NCBI RefSeq assembly: GCF_000471905.2
Contig: NW_006494916.1
Span: forward strand, 2,357,025 to 2,421,024
Source: Amborella trichopoda
Lineage: Eukaryota; Streptophyta; Magnoliopsida; Amborellales; Amborellaceae
Reading direction: 5' to 3'
DNA length: 64,000 nucleotides
Shown here: positions 30,110 through 42,502 of the stretch, piece after piece
How the letters are laid out: every line of letters begins with the position of its first letter
Numbering within the stretch: position 1 is the stretch's first letter
Position numbers and translations under genes: made by a program
The notes under the pieces: generated by a model
What the model was told of the DNA's origin: nothing
The model's input: only the letters and a program-made list of their open reading frames with translations
Database searches by the model: none

Positions 30110-33100
30110 GATATTCGGAAAATTTATTTTGAATAAAATAAAGATAACTTTTAAAAAAGTTAAACTTATATGTGAAATTCCATATATGTTTTTCATATAA
30201 TTTTATAAGAGACATTGTCAAAGAATAGATAATCTATTATCAAGATTTACTTTATTGAAATAGTAAATTATTAGTGATAAAGATTTGATCCCAACAAGCC
30301 TAGAATTCTACTCGATAAAACCCATCACTAGAATAGATGGAAGCATGCCTTTCGTTTTATAATAGAAGCAGAATTTCGAAGGAAAAAATGGTGTTTAACC
30401 AGAAAGAAAAAGGACAATTTCATATAGACCCCACAAAAATTCAATTTCGTAACAACCCCTCTCCCATTTTTATTATCGTGCGGTGTTAATTTTTGAAAGT
30501 ATATATCATTCCATCCCCTCCTCATTTCCTCCCCTTACTTTGTTTTCTTTATCGCAATAACTACCCCAAACAAAATAAGCTATTTTTTCCAATCACCTCT
30601 CTCTTTAGAAAAATATTAGGAAAACATTGTGGAAAGGGTGATGCATATTTTGTCACTTTTATTGATGATTTTTAAAGAAAAACATGTGTTTCGTAGCTGA
30701 AAAAGACATCAGACGCCGTTGATTATTCAAAAAAATTTAAGGCATTGGAAGAAAATCATAAAGGTAAGAACATCAAGTGTCTAAGAACCGATAATGAGGG
30801 GGATCTTTATCTTAGTGAATTAAATAATTTTTATAGTGAGCATGGTATTGCTAGGAGGTTGACAGATCGTGAAACACCTCAACAAACTGGTATTGTAGAT
30901 AAGATTAATCGTACCACTATAGAGCGTGCTAGGTGTATATTAAGTGTTGTCGGGTTAGAGTAGTGTTCTGAGCAGAAGCAGTTAGTACAGCTTGTTTCCT
31001 AATTATGATGTCTCACAGCTCTGTTATTAGCTACAAGAACTAGAAGTGGTTTGGACAGGTAAACCTGTTGATTATTCTTTCCTTCATGTTTTTAGGTGTG
31101 CTGCATATTAATTTATTCTAAAGGAGAAAAGAACTAAGTTTGATGCAAAAATCCAAAATGTGTGTTTTTATTAGCTCTTTTGATGGTACGAAAGGTTATA
31201 GCTGGTGGGATCCTACTAACTACAAGATTATAGTAAGCCGAGATGTTATCTTTAATGAAAATTCCATGCAGAAAAACAAAAGATAAGCCAGAAGCAAAAA
31301 TTATTCAAATGGAATGCACCCATGAGAACCAGTGAGATATTGGTCAAGACTAAAAGCCTGAAATTATCCAAGTGCTTGAAAAATATTTAGGTAGTGTTGA
31401 ATTGAAAAGATCTGATAGACTTAAGAAGACTTATATGGGGCTCAATGACTAGGCCTTGTCTTACGCTTACCTAACAGAGGAGGGGGAATCATGTTCTTAT
31501 CGTGAAGTATGTGAGGTCGATGAAGCTTGTCAATAGAGGGCATCCATGGAAGAACTGATAGAAGGCCTATAGATAAATAAGACACAGACCTCGTCGAATT
31601 ATGAGATGAACGAAAGGCAGTTGGTAGGAGGGGGGTCTTCAAGAAAAATAACACTTCTGATGATACTATTGAAATGTATAGAGCTCGATTGGTTTTGAAA
31701 GACTATGCTCAAATATCAGGTATTGTTTTTTATGAGATTTTTTCTCTTGTTGTGTACATGTCCACTATTAGAGTTGTTTGAGTGATGATTACTATTTTTT
31801 ATTTTAAGTTGAAACAATTATATGTGAAAAGTGCTTTTTTTAATGATGACTTAAAATAATAAATTTATATGACCCAACCTGAAGGCTTTATTAAGGAAGG
31901 TAAAGAGAATTTGTTTGTAGGCTCAGGAAATTTTTGTATGGGTCGAAACAGACGTCGAGATGTTGGTACAAATGATTTGACACTTTCATATTGAGCTTCA
32001 ATTTTTATAGATGTGAAGCCGTCCATTGTACATATTTTCGTAGATGTAGCGATGGAAACGTTACTACCTTGTTATTATATGTCGATGACAAGTTTATTGC
32101 ATAACCAAACAAAGAGAATATTGCAACACTTAAAGCTCAGTTGACTAGAGTATATGAGATAAATGATTTGAGAGTCATTAATTGAATTCCTAGGATGCAT
32201 GTAATAAAGGCCGGAAAAACAAGAAATTTGGTTCTCCAGAAGAGTTATGTGGAGAGGGTTTTGTAGGGTTTCAATATGCAAAATGCTAAACAAGTTAGTA
32301 CCTCATTCCTATGCCTATGAATTTGCCATTGAAACATTGTCCTAGCACTGAAGCAGAGACAACACGGAGGTCTCATGTACCAAATACATCAGTTGTAGGG
32401 AGGCACATCTTTGTTATCACTGGCATCATATTTGATATAACACAAGCAGTGGGAGTTGTGAGCAGATATAAGGTAAATATTGGTCCTTATCACTAGACTG
32501 TTGTGAAGTGGATCCATCGGTATTTGAAGAGAATTTGCAATGCTAGTAGTTGTTGCAATAGAAAGGATTTGAAAGTCATCGTTTGTGTTGATGCAGATTT
32601 TGTAGTGAACTTGGATATACCAGAAATGGTTTTTCTTTGGGAGGTGGTGCGGTTAGTTGCAATCTATGGTGACTTTGTTTTCCACAGTGGCTGAATATAT
32701 GTTATTTACTTATGCATCCAAAGAAGCAATTTGGCTAAAGATTTTACCTGGTGAATTTCGATTTGTGCAAAAAATTTACCGCTTCATTACGAAAACCAGA
32801 GTGCCTTGTTTCTAGCAAGGAATTCAATCTTCTATGAAGTGACTAAATATATTGATGTTCAATATCACATTATCCATGATGTAGTACAACATGAAAGAAT
32901 TTTATTGCAAAAAAGTCATAGTGATGAAAATTCAACGGATATATTAACTATGCCCATTAGAAAGGGGAAGTTCATTTGGTGCAGGACTTCCTTGGAGTTT
33001 GTGGTTACCTGATGATTAGTAACCGGTGGGCAACAGTTTTTAGACATGTTAAGTCAAAATATTAACATGTCTTCAAGCGAGAGAATGTTAATAACATGAA

Positions 33101-33497
33101 TACATGTTTTCTATTTCAGGAAACTTCATTTTTTTTTATAATTACTTACATTTCTTATATATATAGTAATCCTATTTTTTAGGATTTGAAATCATGTGGA
33201 TATGGGAAAGAGGGTACCCATGGGAAGAGAGAAACCTTTCCTAACTCCTATAACATAGGCAGAGAGAAGACCGGTCACATGGTTGCATATGAGTTTCCTC
33301 TTTAAAAAAGTTATGTTTAGTAGAGAGAAAACAATGCAAGGAAAAGTTTAGCGAAATGGTTAGTTTTCTTTAGCCTTTGGGTTGGTGTTCTAGAGAGAGA
33401 AGAGTTATGTTTCAGGGCTTGAGAGAGCATGTAACCCTTGTATTCTCCATACCTGCATAATATTTTTCTGATTAACGAAAGAGAACTTTGATATCCT
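30110..33497 (+). mobile_element. Ty1/copia fossil, 5'-truncated, in intron 2 of copy C
   Basis: This block is absent from units 1, 2 and 5. The plus strand shows degenerate Ty1/copia pol in the usual copia order: integrase core (about 30625-31280, FVTFIDD, RTDNEG and TPQQTG blocks), reverse transcriptase remains (about 31640-32200), and the RT/RNase H end (about 32310-33010, AVGVVSRY, WIHRYLK and KYIDVQYH). A putative 3' LTR of 412 bp follows (33086-33497, starting TGTTAATAAC). No gag, protease or 5' LTR is seen; the first 490 bp is unrecognised sequence. The pol region is broken many times over. Left boundary uncertain by about 10 bp. Confidence 0.85.
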
Positions 33498-36400
33498 GTA
33501 TATATAAGAGACTTGCCAAACCACGTAACTCTTTTTGTCACTATCTTTTCTCTCTTTGTAATGTATTTCATTCCATCATGTTTCGAAAACCTTGGTTTTT
33601 ATCCTCTATAATTTTCACCCTAAAGTAGAGGCCAATATGCCCACTTACTTACCCTTCTTTAAATAAATAAAAATAAAACATGACCATATTCCGTATGACC
33701 AAACAATTTGTAGCCTTAAATATAAAGAAATGTATACAATGATACTATTTACTTTTGATACAAAGATGTGAGATTTGAGATCATGTATTTGAGGGTATAT
33801 CATTGTTTGGGCACAAAGTCCAAAATAATATATTTTGAGTGTTATGACACAATTTCATCTCTTGAATTTCATATCCAAAAATAGTGACCTCCTTGTATAA
33901 AAAATAAATAATCTCACAGTATACAAACCTTAAACATAATCAGGGTCCAACCAATACGGTAGGGAGATGCCGAGGGGGTGGATGACATTGTACAAAGCCA
34001 CCTAGCCATGCTAGGTCTACTTACTTTCATCAACACCAAAGAACTGATTGGACGGTGATGACACTTATAATCAAGGATTTTCCATGATCATAAAAATTAT
34101 AATTTGGGAAAGTATAGAATGAGACCATTTATCTTTGATACAAGGTGGTCACATTAATCTTGACCATTGGATGTGAAATTGGGTGGCTGCAATTATTCCA
34201 ATGACCAAGCTCCAACTTCAAAAGGAATTTTTTCGAATTTTGTAACACATCAATTTCACATCGAACCATAAATGACCTCATTGTATACAATCCATGTTAG
34301 TTATATCATGATGGAGTTTACACCATCATACATATCATAGTTATATTATGTCAAATACAAGCACACTATGCAACCTATAGCTTTCAAAACTACTAGGACC
34401 ATTGGGCAATCTTCACCTCTTTAGGACCATACACTAATTTGGACTTTTCTATCTCTCTAGGACCACAGACAAATTTTTTTTTCCTCTCTCTAGGACGAGA
34501 CCATATTGTTGGGCCACATTTTAGCCATCGAATCTTGACCACTATTAGGGCTTATCTCTCTAGGGCGAGAGCATTGGATTGATTGACATCTTAGCTGTCA
34601 AATTTTGATCCGAGCTGAACGGGAATTTAGAAAAGGATGAAGTTTCAATAAGGCTTAAGCTTTATGAAAGTAAAATAAAGTCTCATCTCAAATCCTCATA
34701 CATCTAGGCAACAAAAATCTTCATAATGGCTCTAAAATCAATTTCCAACACCGACATTCAAATTTGAAATTCATAAAATAGCACAAATCGTGTGGATGTA
34801 TATGCTTATTTTTGGGACGAAATGGATGGTCTAGATAATTTTTTAATATACACTATTTTTAGAACTTGAAATCGTTTTTTTTTTTTTTCCACAACTGTAA
34901 TGTTCAAGCTCAGATTATCTATGTAAAGGTTTGTCAATGCTTGAATTGTAATTTTCGATGAGTTATATGGTAAAGCTTTACTTATTTTCATAGGGCTGCA
35001 CTACTATTAAAATATTTAATTGTTGAAAAAAAGTATTCCAAGTGCAAATTTTCAAGGGAAAACTATAGAAAAAACCATAGATACCCCCAAATCGAACTTT
35101 CTAGATATTCCCTAGAACTTTTTATTTTTGCACTACTCCAGCACAAAGGGTGACTTTTTTGGACCAAAATATCTTCGTTTTAATCCACGTTTTCCACTCA
35201 ACCTCTCTCTAACCTGGTTTGACACAAAATGTGCCAAAACGACACAATTCTAATATAAATCAGTCTGACGTATTTTGTGCCAGACTAGTGGAATCTCAAT
35301 ATCCGAAGCTGGTCTGGCACATTTCTGTAGGACCAGCACATTGTCAAAAGCAAATCGAACACATTTTTGTGCCAAAAATGGCCATTTTGAAGATAAAAAT
35401 TCAGACCGACATATTTTTGCGCATAACTGGCACATATTGGGCATCAAACATGGATTAAAATATGGGGTATTTTTGTCCTAAATGACCCTGCTTTATGATT
35501 TAGCGGGGTAGTTGAAAAAATAAAAATTTTGGAGTTAGGGAATGATTCAAAAAGTATTGGGGGATTACATGCTTAGAAAGTAGGGTCAAAATTTTTCAAA
35601 AATAATAGGCACCTCCAAATTTTACTTTCGAGGCATCCCCTGATACAATTCCGACACAACATGTGTCGGATCAGCTTATGTTGAAATTATGCTGGCCAAG
35701 AGTAGGCCTAGAAAGTGAAAGCAGGAAACAAGGGTTAAACTGTGGATATTATAGTCCAAAAGAAGTAACAATTTTTGCTTTAGATGGGCATAAAAAAGAC
35801 AAAGTTTGGATTAATAGTGTGATATCAAAAGTTTTTTTTTTTTGGGGTGGCGGGGTTTGCTACGGGGGATATCCCAAGAAATTCTAATTTGGTAGATTAT
35901 CTAACATCTCACTTAGGTATTTGATTTATTTTTATTAATATCCCTTGAAATTCTAATTTGGTGGGTAACTATAATTTTCCCAATTATATAACATCCCATT
36001 TAGGTGTTTGATTTTATTTTTATGAAAGTAACATGGAAAATATTTTTATAAGGTGCACAATAGGGACCTATTGTGAAAGATTGTTCTAGCTCCAAGTCGA
36101 TCATTTCAACCTCCACATGTACCAATACAAAAAGTTTGACTTCTAAAACTAGTATATCTGGTGCATATTATCTAGATTATCTAATTTTAAGAGTTTTTAG
36201 TATTTATAGATATGCTCGATCTCCCTATTGTTGAAACATTAGATTTCATAGTGCTACAGCCACAGTATGAAGGAATATATGCATACATGACTTAGATTTG
36301 TTGATCTTATTAATAAATCAAAGAAAATATTAAAAAGTTATTTTTAAGAAATACTACTCTTAATCACTCACAGCTGTAGGATGTAAAATAATTGAATTTG

Positions 36401-37552
36401 TAATCACCATTTAGTGTCGAAAATTAGAAAAATATATAAAAATGCTATTTACTTTTATAACAAGGAGGTCACAACCATACTTCTCTTTCATAATCAACAT
36501 CTAATTACTATTAGCAATTGTGATCTCTTTGTAACAAAGATAAATGGTCTCATAGTACACATTCTCTGACAAATTTAAACATAAATACCTGTAATTTTCT
36601 GGCTTTATGGGCTATGAGTCGATGTAATCCTCTAATGGATGGCATGGATGCCTCAGAAAATCTCTCCATAACTGAACCTTGCTTTTAAAGTTCAAACTTG
36701 TGCAAACTCTAACTTGTGTTTTGGGGTCCTCAGAGTAAAGCTTTGCACTCTCTTATATGGGCTTCTCAAAAAACTATGTGGCAACACCTAGCATGTCTTT
36801 AATAACATTTTTTGGAACGCCATTGTTAATGATCTAGTCCAATACATTTAACAAGAAGAGCAATATTTACTAATTATATGGGAAAGAGAGAACGATCAAG
36901 CAGGTGAACATATTGATGATCAGTGTTACAAATCACCACCCGGGAATTGACCCGAGCCATGGCCGGGTGTGGGTAACCTAGAACCAGTCTTGGTAACCGG
37001 TCCTAACCAAGCAGATATTAGCCAGGCTAAAAAGGGTTAAACAATTTTAGATAAACTCAAAAAATACGATAAATATGTTTAAATTTTAATTAAAACAAAA
37101 TACAAAAAATTGTGAAAAATAGGTACAGGTATTTTAGAAAAGAAAAAGTTTACATAGAGTTGAGGCTCTTAACAATCAAATTAGCGTACAACTCAAAAAT
37201 TTCACTAGAAGAGTTTATTTTGCTGCTCAAATATAATCAAATTGATCATCCCGACATCAAGATGCATAGACATTAGGAAAAAAAACTGAATTTAAAGTTT
37301 TAGAAATAGGGCATCTTATAATGCATTTTTTGGACCGTCAATTTTATGGATTTCAAGATTTTGAAGAAAAAAGGGATGGATGAAGGTCGTGAAATTTGAG
37401 CGTATTTTTTTTTTTTTATTAGACAAAAACTAAAGTATATTTCAGATAATTTCACTTTTTTCTTGAGTTCCTCACTTGACCACCCTAAACGCCCAAAATC
37501 AGCCACAATCAGCAGCCGGTTCTAGGCAATCCGAACCTTTTTGTTATGGAAG

Positions 37553-37556
<4 letters not shown>

Positions 37557-37598
<42 letters not shown>
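37557..37598. repeat. (GA)n microsatellite, intron 1 of copy C
   Basis: About 21 GA dinucleotides directly 3' of the exon 1 donor on the gene strand (a CT tract there). It is shorter at the same place in copies A (near 8430) and B (near 20360), and medium in E and F. Confidence 0.95.
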
Positions 37599-37602
<4 letters not shown>

Positions 37603-37622
37603 CTGACCTAGAAAAATCCATT

Positions 37623-37879
37623 NNNNNNNNNNNNNNNNNNNNNNNNNNNNNNNNNNNNNNNNNNNNNNNNNNNNNNNNNNNNNNNNNNNNNNNNNNNNNN
37701 NNNNNNNNNNNNNNNNNNNNNNNNNNNNNNNNNNNNNNNNNNNNNNNNNNNNNNNNNNNNNNNNNNNNNNNNNNNNNNNNNNNNNNNNNNNNNNNNNNNN
37801 NNNNNNNNNNNNNNNNNNNNNNNNNNNNNNNNNNNNNNNNNNNNNNNNNNNNNNNNNNNNNNNNNNNNNNNNNNNNNNN
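37623..37879. other. Assembly gap (257 N)
   Basis: A run of N within intron 1 of copy C, beside the exon 1 donor and an expanded GA repeat. The sequence just left of the gap (GATGACCTGACCT...AATCCATT) is repeated just right of it. Confidence 0.98.
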
Positions 37880-38124
37880 AGAGATGACCTGACCTGAAAA
37901 AATCCATTGTCTTAAGAGGCTTTAGAGATCTGCCGGATAATATTTTGTCGACCTAAACCATCAGAAACACAACTGAGATCGATTACAGGAATGGATTCAG
38001 AAAGGGATTCATCGGAAGAGAACTTGAGTCGTTCTTCAAAAGGAAGGATGCACTTTTCTGTCAAATATTTGGAGTTGTCACCACTGCTTATGAGTTTCTC
38101 TAATCCGTTAGCAACCTCTACCAT

Positions 38125-39854
38125 GGCCGCTGATGAGAGACAAAATCAGCCCACTTTTCGCTGTACAGCATCCACTTTTGTGAGCAAACTCAATAGTTTA
38201 ATAGCTTTGTCTATTATCTCCTATTCTATCATCACCATCCATTTAAATGTAATTTCCTTTTTATTTAAAAAAAAAATTATCATATTTATTTAATTATGTT
38301 TAAAAAAAACAGAAACCCCAAAATTCAAATAAATATTTAAAATGAAATAAAAAATAAAATATAAACTTAATTTTTAGCCAATAGAAACAGCATTGTGAAA
38401 TCTAAATTTAAATTTTCTACCTCCATATTCTTATAGTGTGCATTCCCTTTTACCTTTTTTGCCCATAGATATCTATAGTGATATTATTTCCAAATAAGGC
38501 GAGATACCTTGACACAAGATGGCTTTGACCATAGCCTCCTATTTCTACTCATGTGATAGGGACAAAGTTTTGGTGAGTCAACGGACTCATCAAAACATGT
38601 GTCTCCTCATTTATGAGACATCCATCCTTGTTGTACCTCCTCACAACAGGTGATGTTGACTCACTAAATATGCTTTTTATAAGACTGAAAGAAAGTAATA
38701 ATTTGCATAGTATTTTATTATTTTGAAATGTTATTAGCAATTTTGCTTCTTCATAGTTGGTAGTAATTCTCTAAAGTTATTTTTATATTTATTTAGTTAT
38801 CGGTAGGCTTTATATATGTTTAAACAAATTATCCATCATAGCAATTATGCATTGGTTTTTCATTTTTTTTATCCTGGTTGTTCTATTTAAAATGGGAAAG
38901 TATCTTCGTACCTCCCAATTTTAGGTTTTATATCTCAGTCGATCGAAGTTTTCAAAACATATCTTGGGTTATAAAAATTATAAGTTTTATATCTTTTAAC
39001 CCCCTAAGCTAAGTTTACCCCATTCAAACTTATTTTTTTGCCCCAAACAAATATAAGAAAGATATAGCCTTTCTAAACATCATCATTTCCCTTTTCCCGT
39101 AATTTTCTTCTAAATCTGTCACTCTCTACCTGTTTTCCCACTCTCTCTCCCCTTCCCCGTGTCGCTCACTCTCTCTCTCCCCCTTAGAGAGACAAAGAGG
39201 GTGAATATTATAGAGAGAGAAATTTGGGGGGTATATATCACGTAAAGAGATGAAGGGTTTAAAATATATCTTTTTTATATTTGTTAGTGCTAAAAAAATA
39301 GTTAAAAGTACGTATGGTTAATCAAGGGGTTAGGAGATATATTTTGACTCATTCGGTCTATTAAGATATAGAAACAAAAAATAGAGGGAACGATGGTATT
39401 TCCCCTTTAAAAATTATTTCTACTAAACTTGAAATGATAATTGGAAGAGCATTTGCATCATAAAAATGGATGTCACGTATTCATTAGAATATTTTTTACA
39501 TAGATGGGGGAAGCCTACAAATGATCCAATGTGAAGAGAACATGCAAGACTATGCCTACAAAACACCCTTTGTGGAGAGCACATGCGGGGTAAGTTGACT
39601 CAGGGTTTTTAAAAAGGACACGGTTTTGGTGAGCCACCGGCTCATCAAAAAAGGTGTGTCTCCTTATGCATTAGGTATCAATGTTAATGATGGATGTTGA
39701 AAATTATAATTTCACTATATCAAATCGGAGGGTGGAAAAACATATGAAAAACCGTAATTTTTAACTTTCAAAAATAAAATATTCTATATACGTAAACCAC
39801 AATAGTTGAGATTATCAAATCTTAAATGTTTGAGATGGATATTTTACGAGTGAT
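38125..39854. other. 5' flank of copy C; no gene seen
   Basis: Same layout as upstream of copy B, but it keeps a segment of about 30 bp (TTTTTATAAGAC near 38670) that units 1 and 2 have lost. Confidence 0.5.
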
Positions 39855-40670
39855 TGTAGAGTTATAGTATGCAGGACCAAGAATCCCAAATACCATGATC
39901 CCACCCAAGATCGTGTACATAGAAGGCTAAATGTGAAGTAGACAAATACAACTACAAATCGAGTACAAGAAATAAAACAAAAATTAAAAACCATACCACC
40001 ACAACACATGATTTACGTGGTTAACCCCATAAGGCTATATTCATAGTTTTGGCAAGTAGAAATCCAATATTACAATGACGATTACAATTTTTTTATCACA
40101 AAATATATACCTATTTCTAAACATCAGTAAGAACCTTATTGATCTTCCCTTCTAAACCCGCTCTCTCGACCAAGTAACACAAATGATCAACATCTTCTTC
40201 TCCTACCGCTACCAAAAAGAGCAACTTGAAAGTAATCAAGAGACTTTCTCTCTGTGTTTTCTCTCTCTCTCTTGGAGACTTATCTCCATATTCAAGATTC
40301 CTTCCCATAACCCCTAGGAGGTGACCCTCAAAAGGATGCAATTGGTCCTCTTTTATAGAGATCGCTTGGGCTTTATTTTATTCCCCAAAGAAGCCCCCAT
40401 TTTCTTTTTCATATTACTCTCAATTTTTTTAATAAAATATAGGTATAGTGACTTTGACTATCAACAAATCTAACAATCTCCACCTTGACCATAAAAATCA
40501 CCAAATTCATTTTGCCGACTTTCATTAAATAGATTTATTAATTTCTTATCACTTGCTTCTATTGTGGAAATTTCTAAAACATTTGGCATCCTTATTTCTC
40601 CAGGCCTAGCTTGTGGAACAGAGATTCTCAAATACCGGGATCCTACCCAAGATTGTATACATAGATGGCC
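39855..40670 (-). mobile_element. Old non-coding LTR-element remnant, unit 3
   Basis: Same element as in unit 2. The long LTR and the polypurine-tract side are present. The interior with the primer-binding site is shorter, and sequence passes to the second LTR stub near 40607. Confidence 0.55.
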
Positions 40671-42237
40671 AAACGCAACAGGATCGCATATTTACCAGTG
40701 AGTCGGATGAGTCACCAAACACGTTTCCTTTAAAGAATGCCGATCCGGATTGGATCGTTGGATCGCATCAAAAATTGTTGAAACACAAAGCCTCATTCAC
40801 ACATTGTTTTTCTTAAATCGTGTATATCAAAGTGGGACTATTTTTTTTTTTTTTTCGTTATTTTTAACACACCACTCGTTACGAGATAGTCAATTAAGCT
40901 TTAAGTCACCTACTTGATAGAGCACTTTTATACCTCAGATCTTATTAACTTTCATTATTCCCTAACTCTTGGACGAGTGTGCATATCAGAAGTGTGCATC
41001 CAATTAACTTTCATTATTCCCTAACTTTAATACAAAGGCCTTTTATCCAAATGATGGTGGAGGGGTGGGCATATCAGGAGCAGTTGTGGTGGTAAGTCTC
41101 AGTTGTAAAGTATGGGAACGATAGGCATGAGCCATTTCTTCCACTAAACAGATAGTTGCCAAAGATGTGAGATGAATGGTTGGTAGCGGAAATGAGACTT
41201 CCTTTTCCCATTTTAAATAACTCAGAGATAGGCCACGATGAAGGAAAAAAACCCTCGAATTGATTATCTCGACATCAAGATGTATGATATGAAAAAAAAA
41301 AAAGATTTTGAGTACCAAAAATAGTGCAACTTGCGACACATTATCTAGACCGTTCATTTTCAAGATTTTCATATGTTTATAGATCTACTTGATTTTAACC
41401 ATTTTTTAAGTTTAAAACTTTATATTTAAAGATAAAAATAGATTACAAATAATCCAAAGAATTGTTTACACCAAAAATACATGTTATTATAAAATTTGGA
41501 GGTGCGCCTTAATTGGATTGTTTAAGTTTGCAACCTTACACAAATCCCCAAAATAAAATTAATTTTGAGCCATTAGATTTCAACGTTGTGAAATCTCCTA
41601 TAATGGAAAGGTGCTTGCGTACCCTTCTACCCGTCCACGATATTTTTGTTTGTTTGTTTTTCTTTCTCCCTCTATTTTCTTATATTTTGCATTCCTTTTA
41701 CCCTTTTTTGTTCACAGATGTCAATAGTGATAGGATGCAGAAGCAGGTATAAGTACTTCAGGGAGAAAATCAAACTGGAACCACAACAATAATAATAATA
41801 ATAATAAGTTGATAGAATATACCATCTCTCAATTTCTGAAAGGGAATTCACCCCAAAATGAACAGACATCTCCCTTTATATAAACTCTGAACAAAACAAA
41901 TAATTAAAGAAATAAAAGAACAACAACAAATCTCTCTCTCTTCCATGTTTTTCCTTTCCCACCCTATTTTCTCACTCTTTATCTCCCTATTTTTTTCTCT
42001 TTCCTCCTGTTTCTCTCTAATCTCCTAACTTTTAACTCCCCTTTATTTATCTCTCTTTCAAGGTTGGCTTTATCCTATCTAAAACCCTCAATTTTTATCT
42101 AGATCTCCTTAAATCTCGTGTTAACTTTTCTTTCAAAAAGATAATTAAAATAATCTCTACTTATACTAAAGACCTATTTCCTAAACCAAAAGCAAATCAT
42201 GCACCGACCTTGAGCATATAAAACTCAAATATTTTAG
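40671..42237. other. Unit 3/4 boundary and shortened 3' flank of copy D
   Basis: It holds the boundary direct repeat, the AAT microsatellite (41787-41808) and a TC-rich stretch. About 40 bp near 42210 and about 990 bp at 42237 are missing relative to unit 2. Confidence 0.5.
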
Positions 42238-42481
42238 GGACCATAAAATGTTGGCAATGAAATTCGAGAGGATGTAGAATTCGTAATTGCACGGTGTTCC
42301 ACGTTTTTTAACCTCCCATTGCTGATGACCTAAACCATTCACACCAACACATAAAGCTCTCTATTTTTTTGTATGATAAAGCACATGATACCACAGGACA
42401 GAAAGTAAAAGAATATAAGAGAGATAAAAAACTAAAAAGAACTAGTGAAGATATTCGAGTCCCCAAAGAGCATACTTCTGT

Positions 42482-42502
42482 GGGGGGGGGGGGGGGGGGG
42501 GG
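42482..42502. repeat. Poly(G) run of 21, intron 3 of copy D
   Basis: An unbroken run of 21 G. At the same place the other copies have 8-10 G (2570, 14094 and 27901), so it is an expanded mononucleotide tract. On the gene strand it is a C run about 150 bp upstream of the exon 4 acceptor. Confidence 0.9.

Larger units (their letters stand above)
27503..38124 (-). pseudogene. 2OGD array copy C, broken in exons 1 and 2, copia fragment in intron 2
   Basis: Exons lie at 38124-37894, 36833-36589, 29619-29298 and 27754-27503. Exon 4 is open and, over the compared part, encodes the same protein as the intact copy. Exon 3 is open too, with GHSDRNG in place of GHSDPNG and a donor preceded by CCG instead of CAG. 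Exon 1 has a stop at codon 71 (KAS-stop before the GFFQ block). Exon 2 has stops at codons 97, 104 and 151, and the NHGV block reads NNGV. Intron 2 is swollen to nearly 7 kb by a copia-type fragment, and intron 1 holds an N gap next to the exon 1 donor. Damage is confined to the right half of the unit. Confidence 0.85.
23582..40988. repeat. Tandem array unit 3 (with two late insertions)
   Basis: It is enlarged by a solo LTR (24432-26210) and a copia-type fragment (about 30110-33497). The left part is nearly the same as unit 2; the part to the right of exon 3 shares markers and the copia fragment with unit 4, and other markers with units 5 and 6. Confidence 0.88.

Noticed and set aside
30325-30525. 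Short minus-strand frame in the unrecognised block beside the copia fragment
   Set aside because: No motif or splice context; both copies (also 44593-44790) are explained by duplication of the block.
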